NCBI RefSeq assembly: GCF_015832195.1
Contig: NC_052018.1
Span: 31,958,115-32,022,114 of the forward strand
Source of the DNA: Motacilla alba alba
Taxonomy: Eukaryota > Chordata > Aves > Passeriformes > Motacillidae
Length of the DNA stretch: 64,000 nucleotides
Reading direction: 5' to 3'
The notes beneath the pieces were generated by a model. That model had not been told where the DNA came from. It worked only from the letters and a program-made list of their open reading frames with translations, and did no database searches. The position numbers and the translations under genes are program-made. Positions 23,266 to 36,125 of this stretch are shown one piece after another. Position 1 is the first letter of the stretch, and every line of letters starts with the position of its first letter.

Positions 23266-26200
23266 GAAATTCCAGAGCATTCAGTGGCAGCCGGCGCTCA
23301 TGTTGGCCCGTACAGGGCGGTACATCAGCCTAGAGGTGAACAGCTCCTGCACGTGCCTCTTTTCATCCCATGGTGCTGAAACACTTAATCAGCATCCAGC
23401 CTAGGTCAGTAACCTCATCAATTGCTAGAAGTTTTGGAGAAAATTCTTAACTTTAATAATTATTTTTCCCCTTTCTCTTTGCTGGCACAAAAATAAGCCA
23501 AGTCACTGTCTAGTGAAAGGCCTTTTCTAAACTCAGTATCACAAAGTGATAGTGGCAAAGTGATTTGCTATGGCCTGGACCTAACCAATGCCTAAGGCAG
23601 ATAAGCAAACCTGTAAAAGAAACTTTCAGATTTTCTAAATTCAGAGTAACCATCTTGTTTAGTAGTGGTGGTTGCATTTTTTATACAAGGATCAATTTTA
23701 TGTCTTCCTCTTCATAGAATAAGCTTGAGTTTTCATTTTATACTTGCTTAGCCCTATTGGCGTTCATCTTCTAGTTAGGACTAGCATTTATTTTTCTCAG
23801 TAATGTCAAATTTGTTATTTTATGCCTTTTGATTGAGCCCTGCCATGGACATCTTTTCAAAGCCATCAGAGAAACTATTTGCTGAGGAATTAGTTCTGGG
23901 ATGCAGCTAAAGAAAGGAAAAAATGAGATAGGCTGTGTCTTACAATTTTTTCAGTTCTAGGACAATAACATAGAATTACTATGTTTCATTAGGACTCATG
24001 TTTTATTATTTGGTAATAAATTAATCTGTGTTAGATGTGAAGGAACTATTTTCAAATGGTTATTTAATGATGCAATTATAAAATATATTTGACTCTGAAG
24101 CAATCATGGGCATGTTAGAAGACATTCATATTGATATTCTGAGTGTTAAAATGACAAAAGCCAAATTTCAGGTATTTGCATAATCATGGAAGCTCATTGA
24201 AAAAGAGTAATAAATTTATTGATCACTTAGTGATCACAGAATCCTACTGTTATCCTCTCAAGATGGGAAAAGCATAGTTTTATTTCTCTCCAACAGTTAT
24301 TTTATCCAAAGATATTAAAAAAAATGTTAAGAGGGGAGGAGGTTCTCAGTGGTTTCTTATGCTGGCATTGTGTCATTTTTTTTCCAAGTCCTTGCACTCA
24401 GAATTATTTACCAATTGTGAGCTCTAGATAAGAAGGATCAACCTGGAGGAGTTTCTGCCTTTCATGTGTGAACTACTCTGTGTCAGGGTTTACAGCAGAA
24501 GAAGTGATGTTATTCTTTGCTAGATACAAATGCATTCTGAACTTAACTGGACCTACTTGAAAGTAATAGCAGTTGGCATTTAATACAGCATTGTTTGAAA
24601 GCTTCCTGTTGAATATGTTTAACTTTGTCCAGAGAACAGAGAGGCACATATCCCTCTCATCTCATAAAAAAGCCAGACATCTTCCATTTCATTTATATCA
24701 CTGACTTGCTTTTGAAGTTTTGTTCAATTTGTTAATGTGTGAAGATATTTATTAACAGTTAATTTACACATTTGTATTGAAGGTCAAGTGTCACATGCTA
24801 TTGAGGATTAATGGCGTCCCTTTCTTTCTTTTGGTGAATTTATACATGAAGGTACTCTCACTTCAAGAAAAAGCTGCTGGAAAAAGAAATTGACTTTTTG
24901 TTGTGTTCCACTTGTGCTTATTGAAGAAATGTGTCTTTGAATGAGGAATCTTTCCTCCTAGATCAACTTAATAGAACTTGTCCTTTTGCTATTGCTTGAA
25001 AGGCAGATTCTTATGTGTAGAATATTCCACTCTTCTACTGGGAAAGAATGTATCTTTCAATAACCTTGGATTGGCTAGGGACATTGCAGGATTAGTTAGA
25101 AAAGGATGCTGACTGAAAAATAAGGAAACACAAACGCCTTATTCTGAAATTAATAGTTAAACCAAGAATCTTTAAAATCATAAGTATATTTCTACAACTT
25201 GGAGGGTAGGGAAGGAAGCAGATTTCAGTGTCTATTATTTCATTATGAAGGTATTTCTCTGTCTTAAAATATGTTAATTGTGCACTTTATGCATGAAATT
25301 CATACTTAAGATCAGTTGTGGTGAGGGCTAGAATGAGGAAAATTGTTGCTTAAAAAAATGAAGCATTAATTTTGCTGTTTTGGTTTGTTGTAACAGGGTA
25401 TACTCCCTCTGCAGAGGCTGTGTGAAACTCTGCTCACCCCAGACATAAAAGAAAAGGAACAATGAGGGATAAAGATATAGTCAGAGGTACAGGATTGTTG
25501 CTGTGAGAAAACACAAAACATGGTGATCTCTAGACTGTAAAAACAATACTTTTCAAATAAGTGGGAAAAGATATCCAGTGAATCCACCAGACACCATGCT
25601 CAAAATAAACAGAAAGAAGAGCTGCCGTTCAAACTTAATTAAACTTGGGTATCTACTGCATTGGGGTGCTGTGCAGATCAAATACTTTACAGGTTTTGGT
25701 AACAGATGAATTTATGGAGTAACTGAAAAATTTGATAATTTATCTACAACTTCTGACTGAAGCAGCCCCTCAACATGCTCTTTTCAGGAAGCTGGAGAAT
25801 CCTCTAAGGAAAGGATCAATCTTTAATCACCTTCTATTCTTTTCTTAAGCCACTGTCCCATGGGCAGATAGAGCCTGTTGGGCTAAGGAGCTTTCCACTT
25901 AATTGTGTTCAAACATGTGGTTTTTACCTAGCCAGGAATCCGTGCGGCTTTTCTGGCTGGCAGGATTGCTCCATACAGCTGCTTCTTTCAAAGACTTCCC
26001 TGCAGTAAACATAAAGCTGAGCTTAAGTATTGGTAGAAAGTCATAAGATCTAGAAATAGTTATAGCGTAAAATATTAACATTGTTTTCTTATACTCTGCT
26101 GAAGTGTTTTTACAATTGCATTTAGCTGAGAAATTTCATATGGAACGAGAAAGTACTGCAGAATATTAAAAAAAATATTTTTAGTTTCTTCTTCTTTTCC

Positions 26201-26423
26201 TAATCTGTCCACCAAGAATACTTCAGTGTTGACCTTTAATTAGAATTTTAGTTTTACTTTGCCTTGAAGGAGATGCTGAACGCCTGTGATAGCAAAGACA
26301 AAAAGAAGCTGGAAGAAATTATAACACTGGATGGATATAAAAAAGGGGTCAGTGAAAAACATTACAGCTTGGAGGTTTTTCCTACAGACAGAAATACAGG
26401 AACAGCTAATTGTATAGAAAATA

Positions 26424-26445
26424 CAATTGCAATTGCAATTGCAAC
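26424..26445. repeat. short (CAATTG)n array
   Basis: Three copies of the self-complementary hexamer CAATTG lie head to tail, followed by a partial unit. It is simple sequence. Confidence 0.85.
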
Positions 26446-29400
26446 AATAAATTGCCATTTATTGTTACTTAGCTTCCCATCTTAATTGTTTTACCCAGGA
26501 ACAGACGGACATATAGGGAGTCTTCTCTTCTGTAATGCATTTGGATGACATGTCTGACTGCATGACTTTTCCTTCTTAGGTCCTATTCTCCTGTTCTGGA
26601 CTAGGTTAGGAGGCATGAAGCCATGTCAAAAGACAGTAGTGTATGTGTACTGTTTGCATTTACAGAATAATACCTGTACATCATACACCTGTATTATTTA
26701 TGTTTCCTTTATTTAGCCTTTGCTGTCTACTAAAAATTCTTAGTAAAGCAACTGAACACTTGATCAAAGTAATGCTCTTTCCTGTAACATGCCATGATAA
26801 ACCATTCATCAGGCATCTGCTATTTGGTTGCAAAATAATTCAGTGGCAATTATAAAAAAAAAAACCAAAAACAACTCTGTGTTTCTCCAGGCTTCTCCCC
26901 TAGATATAAAGGACATTAAATATTTTCACTAAGATGGAAAGTGAGTGGGGGGGAAAATCTACCTGTTTTATAATGACATAATAAGAGATGCTGTTTTGAG
27001 GGGCAACTGCTTCTTTTAAAAATGTCAACATCTCTCTTGACAGAAAGGTCATCAGGAAAAGTATCATTATGGATATTTTCATAAAATCTCATTTGAATGA
27101 TGAAGAATTATAAAAAAGTAAAGATGAGGCCAGGTGAATTACAGGTGTGTGAGGCTGCAGCTTTCATTAAAAATGTACATATTTATTTAAAGCATTTTTT
27201 GGCCTCATTTTCCTAGTATCTGATTGTTCTTTAGCTAGTGATCACATATTAATACAAAATTTGGTAGATAAAATACCTAGAAAAAAAAGAACTATGTCTA
27301 AAATTTGTTCTGCCTGCTGAAGTTACTCCTAAATTTTGCAGTACCTAAGAGCTAGGTTTTGAGCCCAGCAGCATCAACAGGTGGCTAGGTTCCCTATTTG
27401 AGCAGTTAGGAAATTATGGTTATTTTAGGACAATCTCAAAAAGCCACAAATTGAGTTAGATGAATGCAAACACTGCATATAGAATATACAAAAAATTTAA
27501 TATCAAAATACTGTGTTTGAGTTCTTTGAATCTCATGTCTCATCTTTTTTAAAAGCTTAGAAGTGAGTAGGAATCCTGGAACATAATAACCGTACTCTAT
27601 GTCAATACTCTCTAACAGCATAGATGTGGTGCCTATCTGGTATAGACCTGCCTAATGGTTGGAATTCACCAGAAAACTGGAAATGAGACTCAATGCTCTC
27701 TTTTCTGAGGAAGGCCTAGCATTTGTATGGGGACTTTGAAACATGGATCCAATATGCAGAATTATGGCCGGTCCATCTTCAGCAGTGTTCAATTTTTTAA
27801 TGATTTTTTTTTTTAATTTATTAAATAACTTGGGTTGTGCTGAGTAATGTCAGTATTTTCTATTTGTATTATGAATGACCATATATGCTCATGCTCACTA
27901 TATTAGACTACTGTAGTGATTAGTTGCTTTATCTCCAGACTTGGTGATTCCTGTCACAGGCACTCCAGAACTGTCATGAGGCCTGTGTCCAGACTGTGAA
28001 GATCATCTAGGCTCTTGATCACACTTGAGGACATCATGAGGTATGCTGGTTGTAACTTTAAAGTAAAACAGAAAATAAAACTACCATCAATTTCTAAAAT
28101 TTTTCCCCACTTGTGCAAGCTCCCTTTTAGCATTAAACCTATTTAAATTATATTCTACGACTGAGGTCATACAGGGAACTATTTTTACTACTGTGGAGAA
28201 TGAATGAGGGTGATTTGGGATAAGCATTTTTTCCTCCCCCAAATTTTACCTTATATGTGTATAAAAATATTTTTGCATAAAGTATTAGCTTCTTTCTTTT
28301 TCTGGGAACCGTTCTCTTTTTCTGCCAATGTCTGATTAAGCAGAGGGATATAAAATTCAGTGAACAAAAGAATTATGTTTTTAATATAGCAGTTTTTGAG
28401 GTTTAAATATACTCCAGCTGTTTGTCTAGGTATTTTTCCATGCTACCCTTTGAGAATTTTAGCAAATGTGACATGTATGGCTGAGGAGAAAAACCAAGGA
28501 ATGACGAAGTAGAATACAGAGACACAGAGAGAAGGATTGCAGGATCAGAGGTCAGATAGTGGGAGCAATTGTTTATCAGATTTACTTCTTGAATAATTTG
28601 AGATGGAAAGGAACAAGTAGCCAGCAGTTTTTATTATCTAGTAATCTCATTATTCAGATAGAACATCTCTGAGGAGCAAAAATTTTGACCGTGCTTCCAC
28701 CCACTTTTTGTATCAAAAATTAATCACTTCTCAATCAGAAAGGGTTATCTCCTGCCCCTGGCCCTGGTACACTAAATCTCCTCTTTCAGCAAGTTCCTAA
28801 TGAGAAAATATGCCTTTAGCGAGTCCCCAAGGTTAAGATTTTCTTCCTCCTTTACTAGTTAACTTCTTGAAACAAGAGGGAAGAGATGCTTGTTGTTTTG
28901 TTTTAACTCATGTTATTATGTGTGTACAGTTTCTTTGCCCATGGTGTCTCTGACAGTATTCAGTGCTCACTCTTTAAAGTCCATACTCTGCTTACATGTG
29001 TCCTACAGAGAATTACTGAGTTGTAACTAAACACAGACACTGTGACTCCAGAAAAAATTCTTGTGATATTTTTTCTACAGAAGATCAATAAAATTGTGCA
29101 CTTCTGCATCTCTTTTGTTTTAGAGATGAGCAGTCAGCTGGGATCTGACGCAATATTATTTGCTGAATGATGCCATTGTGTTGCAGACACGTAGAGAAAT
29201 TATAAAAGAAAGGCCTCATAAAATCAGGCCTGCTCTGTTAAATCAATAGCTAGCCTGTCATTTCTTCTAAGTGCAACTAATACCTTGCAAGTTCCCATGT
29301 GAAAACAATCTTGGTATGAATAGTTCATTAACTTAACAACTAATTCTTGGGTGAAAAATAAGTGCACCTACATAAACATTGGATCTGATCCATGAGAACC

Positions 29401-29785
29401 CACAAAAAAAATAAAAGTAAACAACCTGAACGCTAGCATGTACACACAAATCACCTTCTGACCAATAAATGAAGTAGTAAGAAAACCACCAGCCAACAGA
29501 TGTTGGACACGAGGTCTGTGAAAACTGTATTAAATAAGTTATGTGAATAAATAAAGATTTGTCTTTTCCCTCATGAAGAAAATGGAGTCTTGCTTGATTT
29601 ATTCCAAAGCCATTGTGCTTAGTAAAATGTTAATAATAATGAAAATATAGAAAAAAATAATGATGGACAGCAGGTCTGTCAGTGTTGGCCAGAGAATTTC
29701 AATTGGTCTGGTGCCATTAATATTCACCACTGCAGAATCAGGACAAACTCCATCTTTAGATCTAAATCAGACAATTAATACAGTT

Positions 29786-29807
29786 AAAAAAAAAAAAAAA
29801 AAAAAAA
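29786..29807. repeat. poly(A) run, 22 bases
   Basis: This is the longest homopolymer in the window. A retro-inserted tail is possible, but I found no target-site duplication around it and no recognisable gene body upstream. The open frame 29762-30160 on the - strand that passes through it (as a run of Phe) looks like a chance frame. Confidence 0.92.
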
Positions 29808-31881
29808 GCAGATTCTTTCTTGTCTTTCTGACTCAGTCTTGCAAGGTAATAATGCAGAATCAGTGTGTCCTTAGGTCTGCACATGGGTTGGGAAGTCACT
29901 AAGTATGTTGCACAGAAGTAGTCTGAAAATAAGTATGGGTGTCTTTGATCCCAGAAAAGAATTGGTATCAATCTCTGTTGTGTAGACCAGTAAAAAGAGC
30001 AGAGATATAAAAAATTCTTGCACTGTTTTGTTATCAATGCCCACTGTAGCTTTTCTGGCTGAAGTCTGGTAATAAAATTTTTGATATTCAGATTGTTCAT
30101 GTGGGGTATTATGAATCTTTCATTCCACTTCTCTCTGGATATGTAGAGGGTGGTTGCCATAGGTTAGGTAGAATGGAACCTGGTAATCTAAGCAGAATTT
30201 AAATTACTTTATTGGTCATTCACTGCAAAATTACAGCACCTGCCTTTTCTGGGAGCGGAAAAGAATTCCCAGGATTAGACACAAAATATGATAAGGATTT
30301 AAAATGGATCTCATTTGTGGCAGTTCTGACTAAATTCAGTAACAACCATGCACAGGGCAGTCTGTAACCAGAGTAGTAAGTGCACTTCATTCCTGTGTAC
30401 CTGCAACACTGAAGTTTTCTTCATGTAAGGTGTCTATTCAGTACCATTTGGCATAACTGAAATAAATTCCTTGCATAGAGACTGACAAATACTACAGAAA
30501 ATGTGATGAAATCCTGTTTTCTTTCTGTTATGGGTCTTTTTCCATGCATCTTTTTTCCTTGCAGACTTTTTGCAGTGGACACCCTGGGATGCTGCCTAGA
30601 GCACCACTGTCAGCTTTACAGTCACTTCACTCCCTTTCCTACTGTGCAAAAATCTTTCCTTGTCTTATCTTTGCCTTGTGGTTTTTCTGTCTTTTTTGTT
30701 TGCTCTTTGTTCTGTCATTTCATTGATCCACAATGTAGCAAGCTCCCACACAGAGAAACAGTACTGCCAACACCTATCCTCCCCAGTACAGAAAAAGCAC
30801 TAAAGTGATAATATGATGGTTTCCCCTGCAATTTATTCCATTTTATTGTGCTTTTTGTAAGTATCTGCTACTTAAGATCTGTTCACTCTGTTTTGTGAAA
30901 TGGCCTGCAGAGTAGAATCCCATATTAATATGACTTCTAAACTGAACCAAAATTTTATTTTACACTCTTGAGATACTTGTTAAGGATTATTCTTAGCTGC
31001 ATGATTAATTATGTAAGGTAAATAACTAATTTATAAATTAAACATGTATGCAACTTTTTAATGTATGTAAGTAATTATTTAATTTGTTCATGTGTTCTTT
31101 TAGAATTTCCAGTTAAACTATCATAATTAATGCTATTTTAAGAGCAAATGAGTGTAAAATTGCAGATGTCTTTGAAGGAACAGACTTCACTTAGGCAGGA
31201 GGTGGTAATTGAAATAATTGAACTTTACATTGTAGTTAAATTTGCCTCCTGCTTCTTTCTTTTAACAATCACAAAAGAATATGGAATTAAGCCCTTTAAA
31301 CTCTCAGATGAGATTAATTTCATGTCAGTGTACTTGAGACAAAGATAAAAGGAAGAAGAGTGCTTCAAATGGGGCTTCCATGTTCTTCCTCACGAAACAA
31401 CTCCTGTTATAACAAATCTTTCTGACAGGACTTTCTCTCTGGATATATAAAATGCAAGGCTGCGTAGTGTCAGAAACCGGCAGGCCTCAGGACTGGTTTT
31501 TCCATACATTTCAAAATTCTTATGTGTCTGTAAGGCCCTTTCCTTGGAACAGGAGGCACACAGCTCTGGGAGCCAGATATCCTTCCTGTGAATGCTCTTG
31601 ACAAAGCTGAGGGGGCAGCTCAGGCTGTAGCTCTCTCCAGCCACTACCCCAATCCTGATGTAACTGCTCCATTCTCCAGAACAACACCCAGGCGAGTTAG
31701 ATGGGTAGTTCCATCTGTCTCTGGCAGCAAAAACAACTGAGGGGGCTTTGTTCTTGCCTTTTGTCCTGCTTCAATCCCATTCCCATGCCTTAACTCAGTC
31801 CCCATTGCTTTGCCAGCTGTGCTGGAGTAATCCAGGCTAAAGAAATCTTCGAAAAGGGAGAGGTTTTCTTCCCCTTCATAC

Positions 31882-32012
31882 CGTGCTGTGCAGACCATTG
31901 CCCCTTGCTGACACATCCTGAAGCACTCCAGCAGCACTCTCTGCCAACTGGGAATAGTGGATCCAGTGGTTCAGGGTCCTGCTGAGGGTTTCTAGCATGT
32001 GGCTGACCTCTC
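31882..32012 (-). CDS. candidate internal coding exon on the - strand, gene unknown
   Basis: On the - strand a 131-bp segment follows a good acceptor (CTGCTTTGTTTGCAG). It ends at a donor GTATGA, directly before an in-frame stop. One frame is open throughout: two bases completing a split codon, then 43 codons, ending in phase 0. The peptide has a plausible, helix-like composition, with EVSHMLETLSRTLNHW near the start, QLAESAAGVLQD in the middle and HST at the end. I do not recognise the family. Immediately 3' lie further - strand open frames (31644-31937, 31390-31644) in other frames; these could be more of the same degraded gene or chance. Alternatives are a non-coding RNA exon or a pseudogene. 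No second exon with compatible phase was identified. Confidence 0.33.
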
Positions 32013-33202
32013 CTGCAAACAAAGCAGAAATCACAAGCATATGTGCAATCATCGTGTCTGAGAGCACGTGGCTGAGCCTAAAGGTGTAGAGGGAGGTGAG
32101 AGGGAGCAAAGGTTGGCTGTAGGTGAGCCAACAGGTTTAGGAGAAGTTAGGTTTTGGAAGGAAGTGGGGAATATAGAGGTTACAACAAAAGGAAATGAAA
32201 AATGAAGCCATGGGATCTGCCATGGGATAGGAATGAGATCCAGCAGACTAATAGGCATTAAGCACTGTTTTGCTTACTGAATAAGTTCCCATTTGAATAG
32301 GTTCCCATTTGGATAATTCAGTTATCCATTTATCTTCTCTTTCTTCTACTCGGTGAGGCCTTCTTCACTTTCTGACTATCTTAGGGTTACTTAAACTGTG
32401 TTCATGTAATGCAAGTTTATACTGTGCCATTTTGTGTAACACTTTGCTTGTCTAATTCATACACCAAACAGATCTTGCAGTAGATACAAGACCCTGACAA
32501 GTTCCCAAAAGGATGAGTTCTCCGTAGTTATTGAGGTTTAGGTGTGAAACAAGAAATGGTATCTTGCAAAGATAATAATCCCATTATTTTCTGTTGCTTT
32601 TTGACTGAAAGGCTGTTACAAAGACAAAAGAAAATAATTTTTACTAAAATGAGATGAGAAAGAATAGTTATGGTAACTATGGTGACAGAGTTCACAGTAA
32701 ATCCCAGTCTGTGTTTACACACAGGAGTGTGCCTTATGACTGGTTTCATGAGGAATAACCAGTCACAGCCTATTAGAATGTACATGGAATGTATTTGTAA
32801 CTGCCCCCAATATTAAACATCTCCTTCTGCTCAGAGGATCCTTCAGACTAGAGTCATGCCGACCTAGAACCATACCAAGAGACCTCTCTCTGCTTCCGAG
32901 ACCCTTTTGTCAGAAAGCTTTTAAACAATATAGTTTGTACCATTCTGTTTCACTCGGGCTTTGGTTGACTTCTATGAACCTATTCTCCTTAGTGGCGACA
33001 GATTTTCTTTTCTAGTTTGACAGCTTAGGTGATCAGCCTTCACATAACTACATTTTGCCTATTTCCTAAAGGCAAGCAACATTTTGCCTACATTTCTGAA
33101 ACCTTTAATTTAAACTTCTGGTTTAAAGTGTAGCTTTGGAGCTCATACTTAAAAATGATTTGAAAAGCTGGGCAATGTTTAGTAGAGAAACAGATTTGCC
33201 AT
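32013..33202. other. non-coding stretch, no gene recognised
   Basis: The sequence is unique-looking and of mixed composition. The only local structure noted is a short direct repeat of ACATTTTGCCTA around 33050 and 33080. Nothing supports a gene or a repeat family. Confidence 0.55.
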
Positions 33203-33535
33203 CTGGGGGATCCACAGCTGGGTGCAGGACTCCAGATGAGGGTCTCATGAGAGTGAAGTCATAGGAGCACTTCTCTCAACCTGCTGGTCACCCTTCTTGT
33301 GATGCAGCCCAGGGTATGGGTGGCTTTTGGGCTGCAAATGCTTGTTGCCAGGTCATGTTGAGGCTCTCGTTCATCCACAGCTCCAAGTCCTTCTTCTCAG
33401 GGTTGCTCTCAATCCCCTCTCCACCCAACCTGTACTTCTGCTTGAGATGGCCTGGACTCAGGTGAGGGACTTTGCACTTGGCCTTGTTTATCTTCATGAG
33501 GTTCATGTGGTCCTACCTTACAAATCTTTCAAACC
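33203..33535 (-). mobile_element. CR1 LINE fragment, end of reverse-transcriptase region, antisense
   Basis: Translated on the - strand, 33288-33506 gives words typical of the C-terminal part of the CR1 ORF2 protein (endonuclease plus reverse transcriptase): NLMKINKAKCKV, then HLSPG, then YRLGGEGIES, then EKKDLELWM, then FAAQK. On the + strand the reverse-complement blocks CTCAACCTGCTGGTCACCCTTCTT, GATGCAGCCCAGGG and CTCCAAGTCCTTCTTCTCAGGGTTGC are also clear. It is truncated at both ends, with an in-frame stop near the end, and cannot encode an enzyme. It has about 330 bp of the 4-5 kb of a full CR1. Confidence 0.9.
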
Positions 33536-35684
33536 TTTGTGGCAGAGAAGAAATATGCCAAAGAAATAAGACTGAGCCTGAGATCTGGAGGAATAATTGA
33601 TTTCTTTTTGCTGAACTGGCCTTAGCTTGCTGAATCTGGAAGGTAGAAAACCTGGTCATGGAGAAAAAACCTGAATCTTCTCCATATTTTTCATATTTTC
33701 TGAATACTGTTTTATAAAATTACAGGTTTTGATATGGGATTTTTAATTATTTTATTTCATTCTATGCAAAAGCAGACAGAAGAACTCTCTGAAATCATAT
33801 AGTGTGCTTTTCTTTGTTAGGTCTGTAAGGGCATACTTCAATGAGGTTCTGCATAGAAATAATGATCTGCTTAAAATTTAATGTATGCTAGAAAATTCAA
33901 CACAGAAATTTTACTCATTAAATCAAACAAACAACTCCCCAAACCATTTCATGCACACACAGGTCCCCTTACCCACACCGGATAAATAAGCAAAGAATCT
34001 CCTTTGCTCATCAGATGAATTAATTTATATGCCTCATTTGGATAAGAATTACTTGGCCTGAAGGCATTATAACTAAAACAATACATATGTTTACATCGAG
34101 TTCCCTCTTAAATTTTTAGAATTCAGCTATAAAAGGGACTTCTGGGAATCTAGAAATTGGTAACTTCTGCCTACTCTGTAAGAGTCTGCAAATTCCTCAT
34201 GTCACACAATCCACACAGATTCTCTGCATCTAGCCCTGCATGACCCCAACAAAAAGCAAAGCAAGTTTTCTTTTCCTGTAGTCTATCTGTTCAGCTAAGA
34301 TTGCAAGGAATTTACAGGCTACCTAGCTTATCCAGCTAATGTAACAGTTCCTGGCAATTCTTTCAATTGGTAATGAGCATCATCTCTAATTCACCTGCTG
34401 AGACCTCATGCTGTCTTGCCTCCCTTTCCCTTGTAGGCAAACATGAACCTTTATGCAAGCATTTGTAATTCAGCTTTAAAGCTCAGTAATATTGTTCCAG
34501 GGTCCTGATTTGGATCTTGATGGCTTCCCTTTGCAACACAAATTTCAAAAAGGCCACTCTTGGTTTGTACTATAGCTTCATAAACCTCATTGACAGGATG
34601 TGCCTACATTAGGGTCCTGGTCTGGGGCAAGAATGCTTTTCTGAAGTGAGTGTCTCAGTTAGAGACACCAGAGATGAATTATATTCCTCCTGATAAAATC
34701 AATCCAGGAACTCACCTGCTCTAGTCCAACAGTCCATGGGACCAGACTAGGGCTAGACTATAGTAAAACACCCAAAATATGTATATTTTTGTATTGCTAC
34801 CTAGAGTAGGTCCTCAGAACTGATTGCTTTACCTATAAAACTGCTTCTATTGGCACCTCTACCTCTTGCTAATGGAAATGCAGTCTCAACAGCCCTCCAA
34901 TGTTTTAACTTCTGTGCTATCTTTGTGTGACTTGTTGTAACTAAAATGGCTAGAGGCAAAATACTCAGTTTGATAAATTTAGCAGCAGTTAACATAAGCA
35001 ATTACTGCTTCTCTTTATATGTTGCTGATGTAAAAGGGATTTTTTAGGCTACTGATGATGTGAATGCCCATAATTGTAGTTCTAAGAGTGTGTAGGTGTA
35101 GGACTTGTAAAAAAGGGTTATGTTAATCTGAGAAAATAGGTTTGAAAGAAAAGTTAGGAAAGCATGAACCCATCCTCTTGTCCCAAATCAAGAATGACTG
35201 CATGCTAACCATTCCTGGTCAGTATTTGTGGAACCTAGAAAGACCTAGACTTTCTATTCTATAATTAAAATTGTAAACACAGTATGCAAAATGTTACATA
35301 TTTTTTTTCCTAATAAATGATTTAATTTCCCCAGAAGCACAGGAGTTAAAAGATACATAAGCAGAGTTACATAAATCCTTTTGCAGCATTTCCTTATAAT
35401 AAGTGGCAATTGGAAACTTTTTGGAATAGGATGCCTTAATGGGTATGCAGCTTTTAAATTTTTGCATGTTTGAAATTTCTTTTGGAAAATTTCAGCCAAA
35501 GTGATCCAGCAATTTTTTTTCAGTCATTTCCTTACATCGTTGTCTCTCCTTTGCTCCTCACAAACAGTAGTACCATCAGGGGAAAGATTTTTTTTTTCCC
35601 ATTCTATAATGTTCTGAGATCATATCTTTAAAAGTCCCTAGTCTTCAAAGATGTTTGAAAAGTTGTGAGGTCTTTTATTTTTTT
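33536..35684. other. non-coding stretch, no gene recognised
   Basis: AT-rich unique-looking sequence between the CR1 piece and the solo LTR. Open frames on the - strand (34801-35001, 35254-35499) have no recognisable domain. A T run precedes the LTR at about 35589-35597. Confidence 0.55.
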
Positions 35685-35690
35685 GCTTGG
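35685..35690. repeat. target-site duplication, left copy (GCTTGG)
   Basis: The hexamer GCTTGG abuts the left end of the LTR and is repeated exactly at 36126-36131. A 6-bp duplication is the length made by class II (ERVK-type) retroviral integrases. Confidence 0.85.
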
Positions 35691-36125
35691 TATAGTAGAT
35701 ATTTTTGCCCCCGATGAAGGGAGGAATGATGAGGAAGACTCCATCCTATCAGAAGGCTAATTAATTACTTTATTATACTACATTATTCTATACTATATTA
35801 CACTATATTACATTACATCTAAACTGAATCTGCCAAGCACTCAACTGCACTCCACTGCACTGAATCTCGTGACTGTCAGCCAACAGGCCCGATACTCCTG
35901 GGATCGATTGGTCAGTGAATCAAAACACTCACACCAGAATCCAAGTATCAATTCCCTTCAGGTAAACAATCATCCATGATGCATTCCACTTGTGAACAAC
36001 ACAGGAGCAGTAAATGAGACAAGAATTGTTTTTTCTTTCTCTGAGGTTCAGAGAATATGAAACCCAGAAATATTCTTGGGAAGAATTGTGCCTTGCTTTT
36101 CTCTGTGAAGAGAAATGTGACTACA
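35691..36125 (-). mobile_element. solo LTR of an ERVK-like endogenous retrovirus, 435 bp
   Basis: An LTR is the regulatory terminal repeat of an integrated retrovirus; a solo LTR remains after its two LTRs recombine and the coding part is lost. Marks seen: a perfect 6-bp direct repeat on both sides, and short inverted ends (TATAGT at left against ACTACA at right, one mismatch). The left end reads TA rather than the expected TG, probably a point mutation. In - orientation there is a CCAAT box (35907-35911) and an AATAAA (35769-35774) about 80 bp before the 3' end. An AT-rich tract of ACTATATT-like words lies between about 35760 and 35816. The blocks around CCCCGATGAAGGGAGG, ATCAGAAGGCTAATT, GTAAACAATC and ACACAGGAGCAG match what I remember of a common passerine LTR. 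No internal gag, pol or env sequence lies on either side. Confidence 0.88.

Larger units (their letters stand above)
23266..31881. other. non-coding stretch, one possible LTR-like segment, no gene recognised
   Basis: It holds a 7-bp-stem inverted repeat at 24220-24236, a short CAATTG array at 26424-26445 and a 22-A run at 29786-29807. A weak exon-like segment lies at 26270-26347 (see findings). The segment 29230-29620 has an LTR-like order of CCAAT, an A/T box and AATAAATAAAG at 29547-29557, but no matching ends were found. The remainder is AT-rich and unique-looking. Confidence 0.5.

Noticed and set aside
24220..24236. Inverted repeat TGATCAC/GTGATCA
   Set aside because: Seven-bp arms, expected by chance.
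29786..29807. Poly(A) run as the tail of a processed pseudogene
   Set aside because: No target-site duplication and no recognisable gene body upstream.
29762..30160. 132-codon open frame on the - strand
   Set aside because: It ends in a run of Phe encoded by the 22-base homopolymer and has no recognisable domain.
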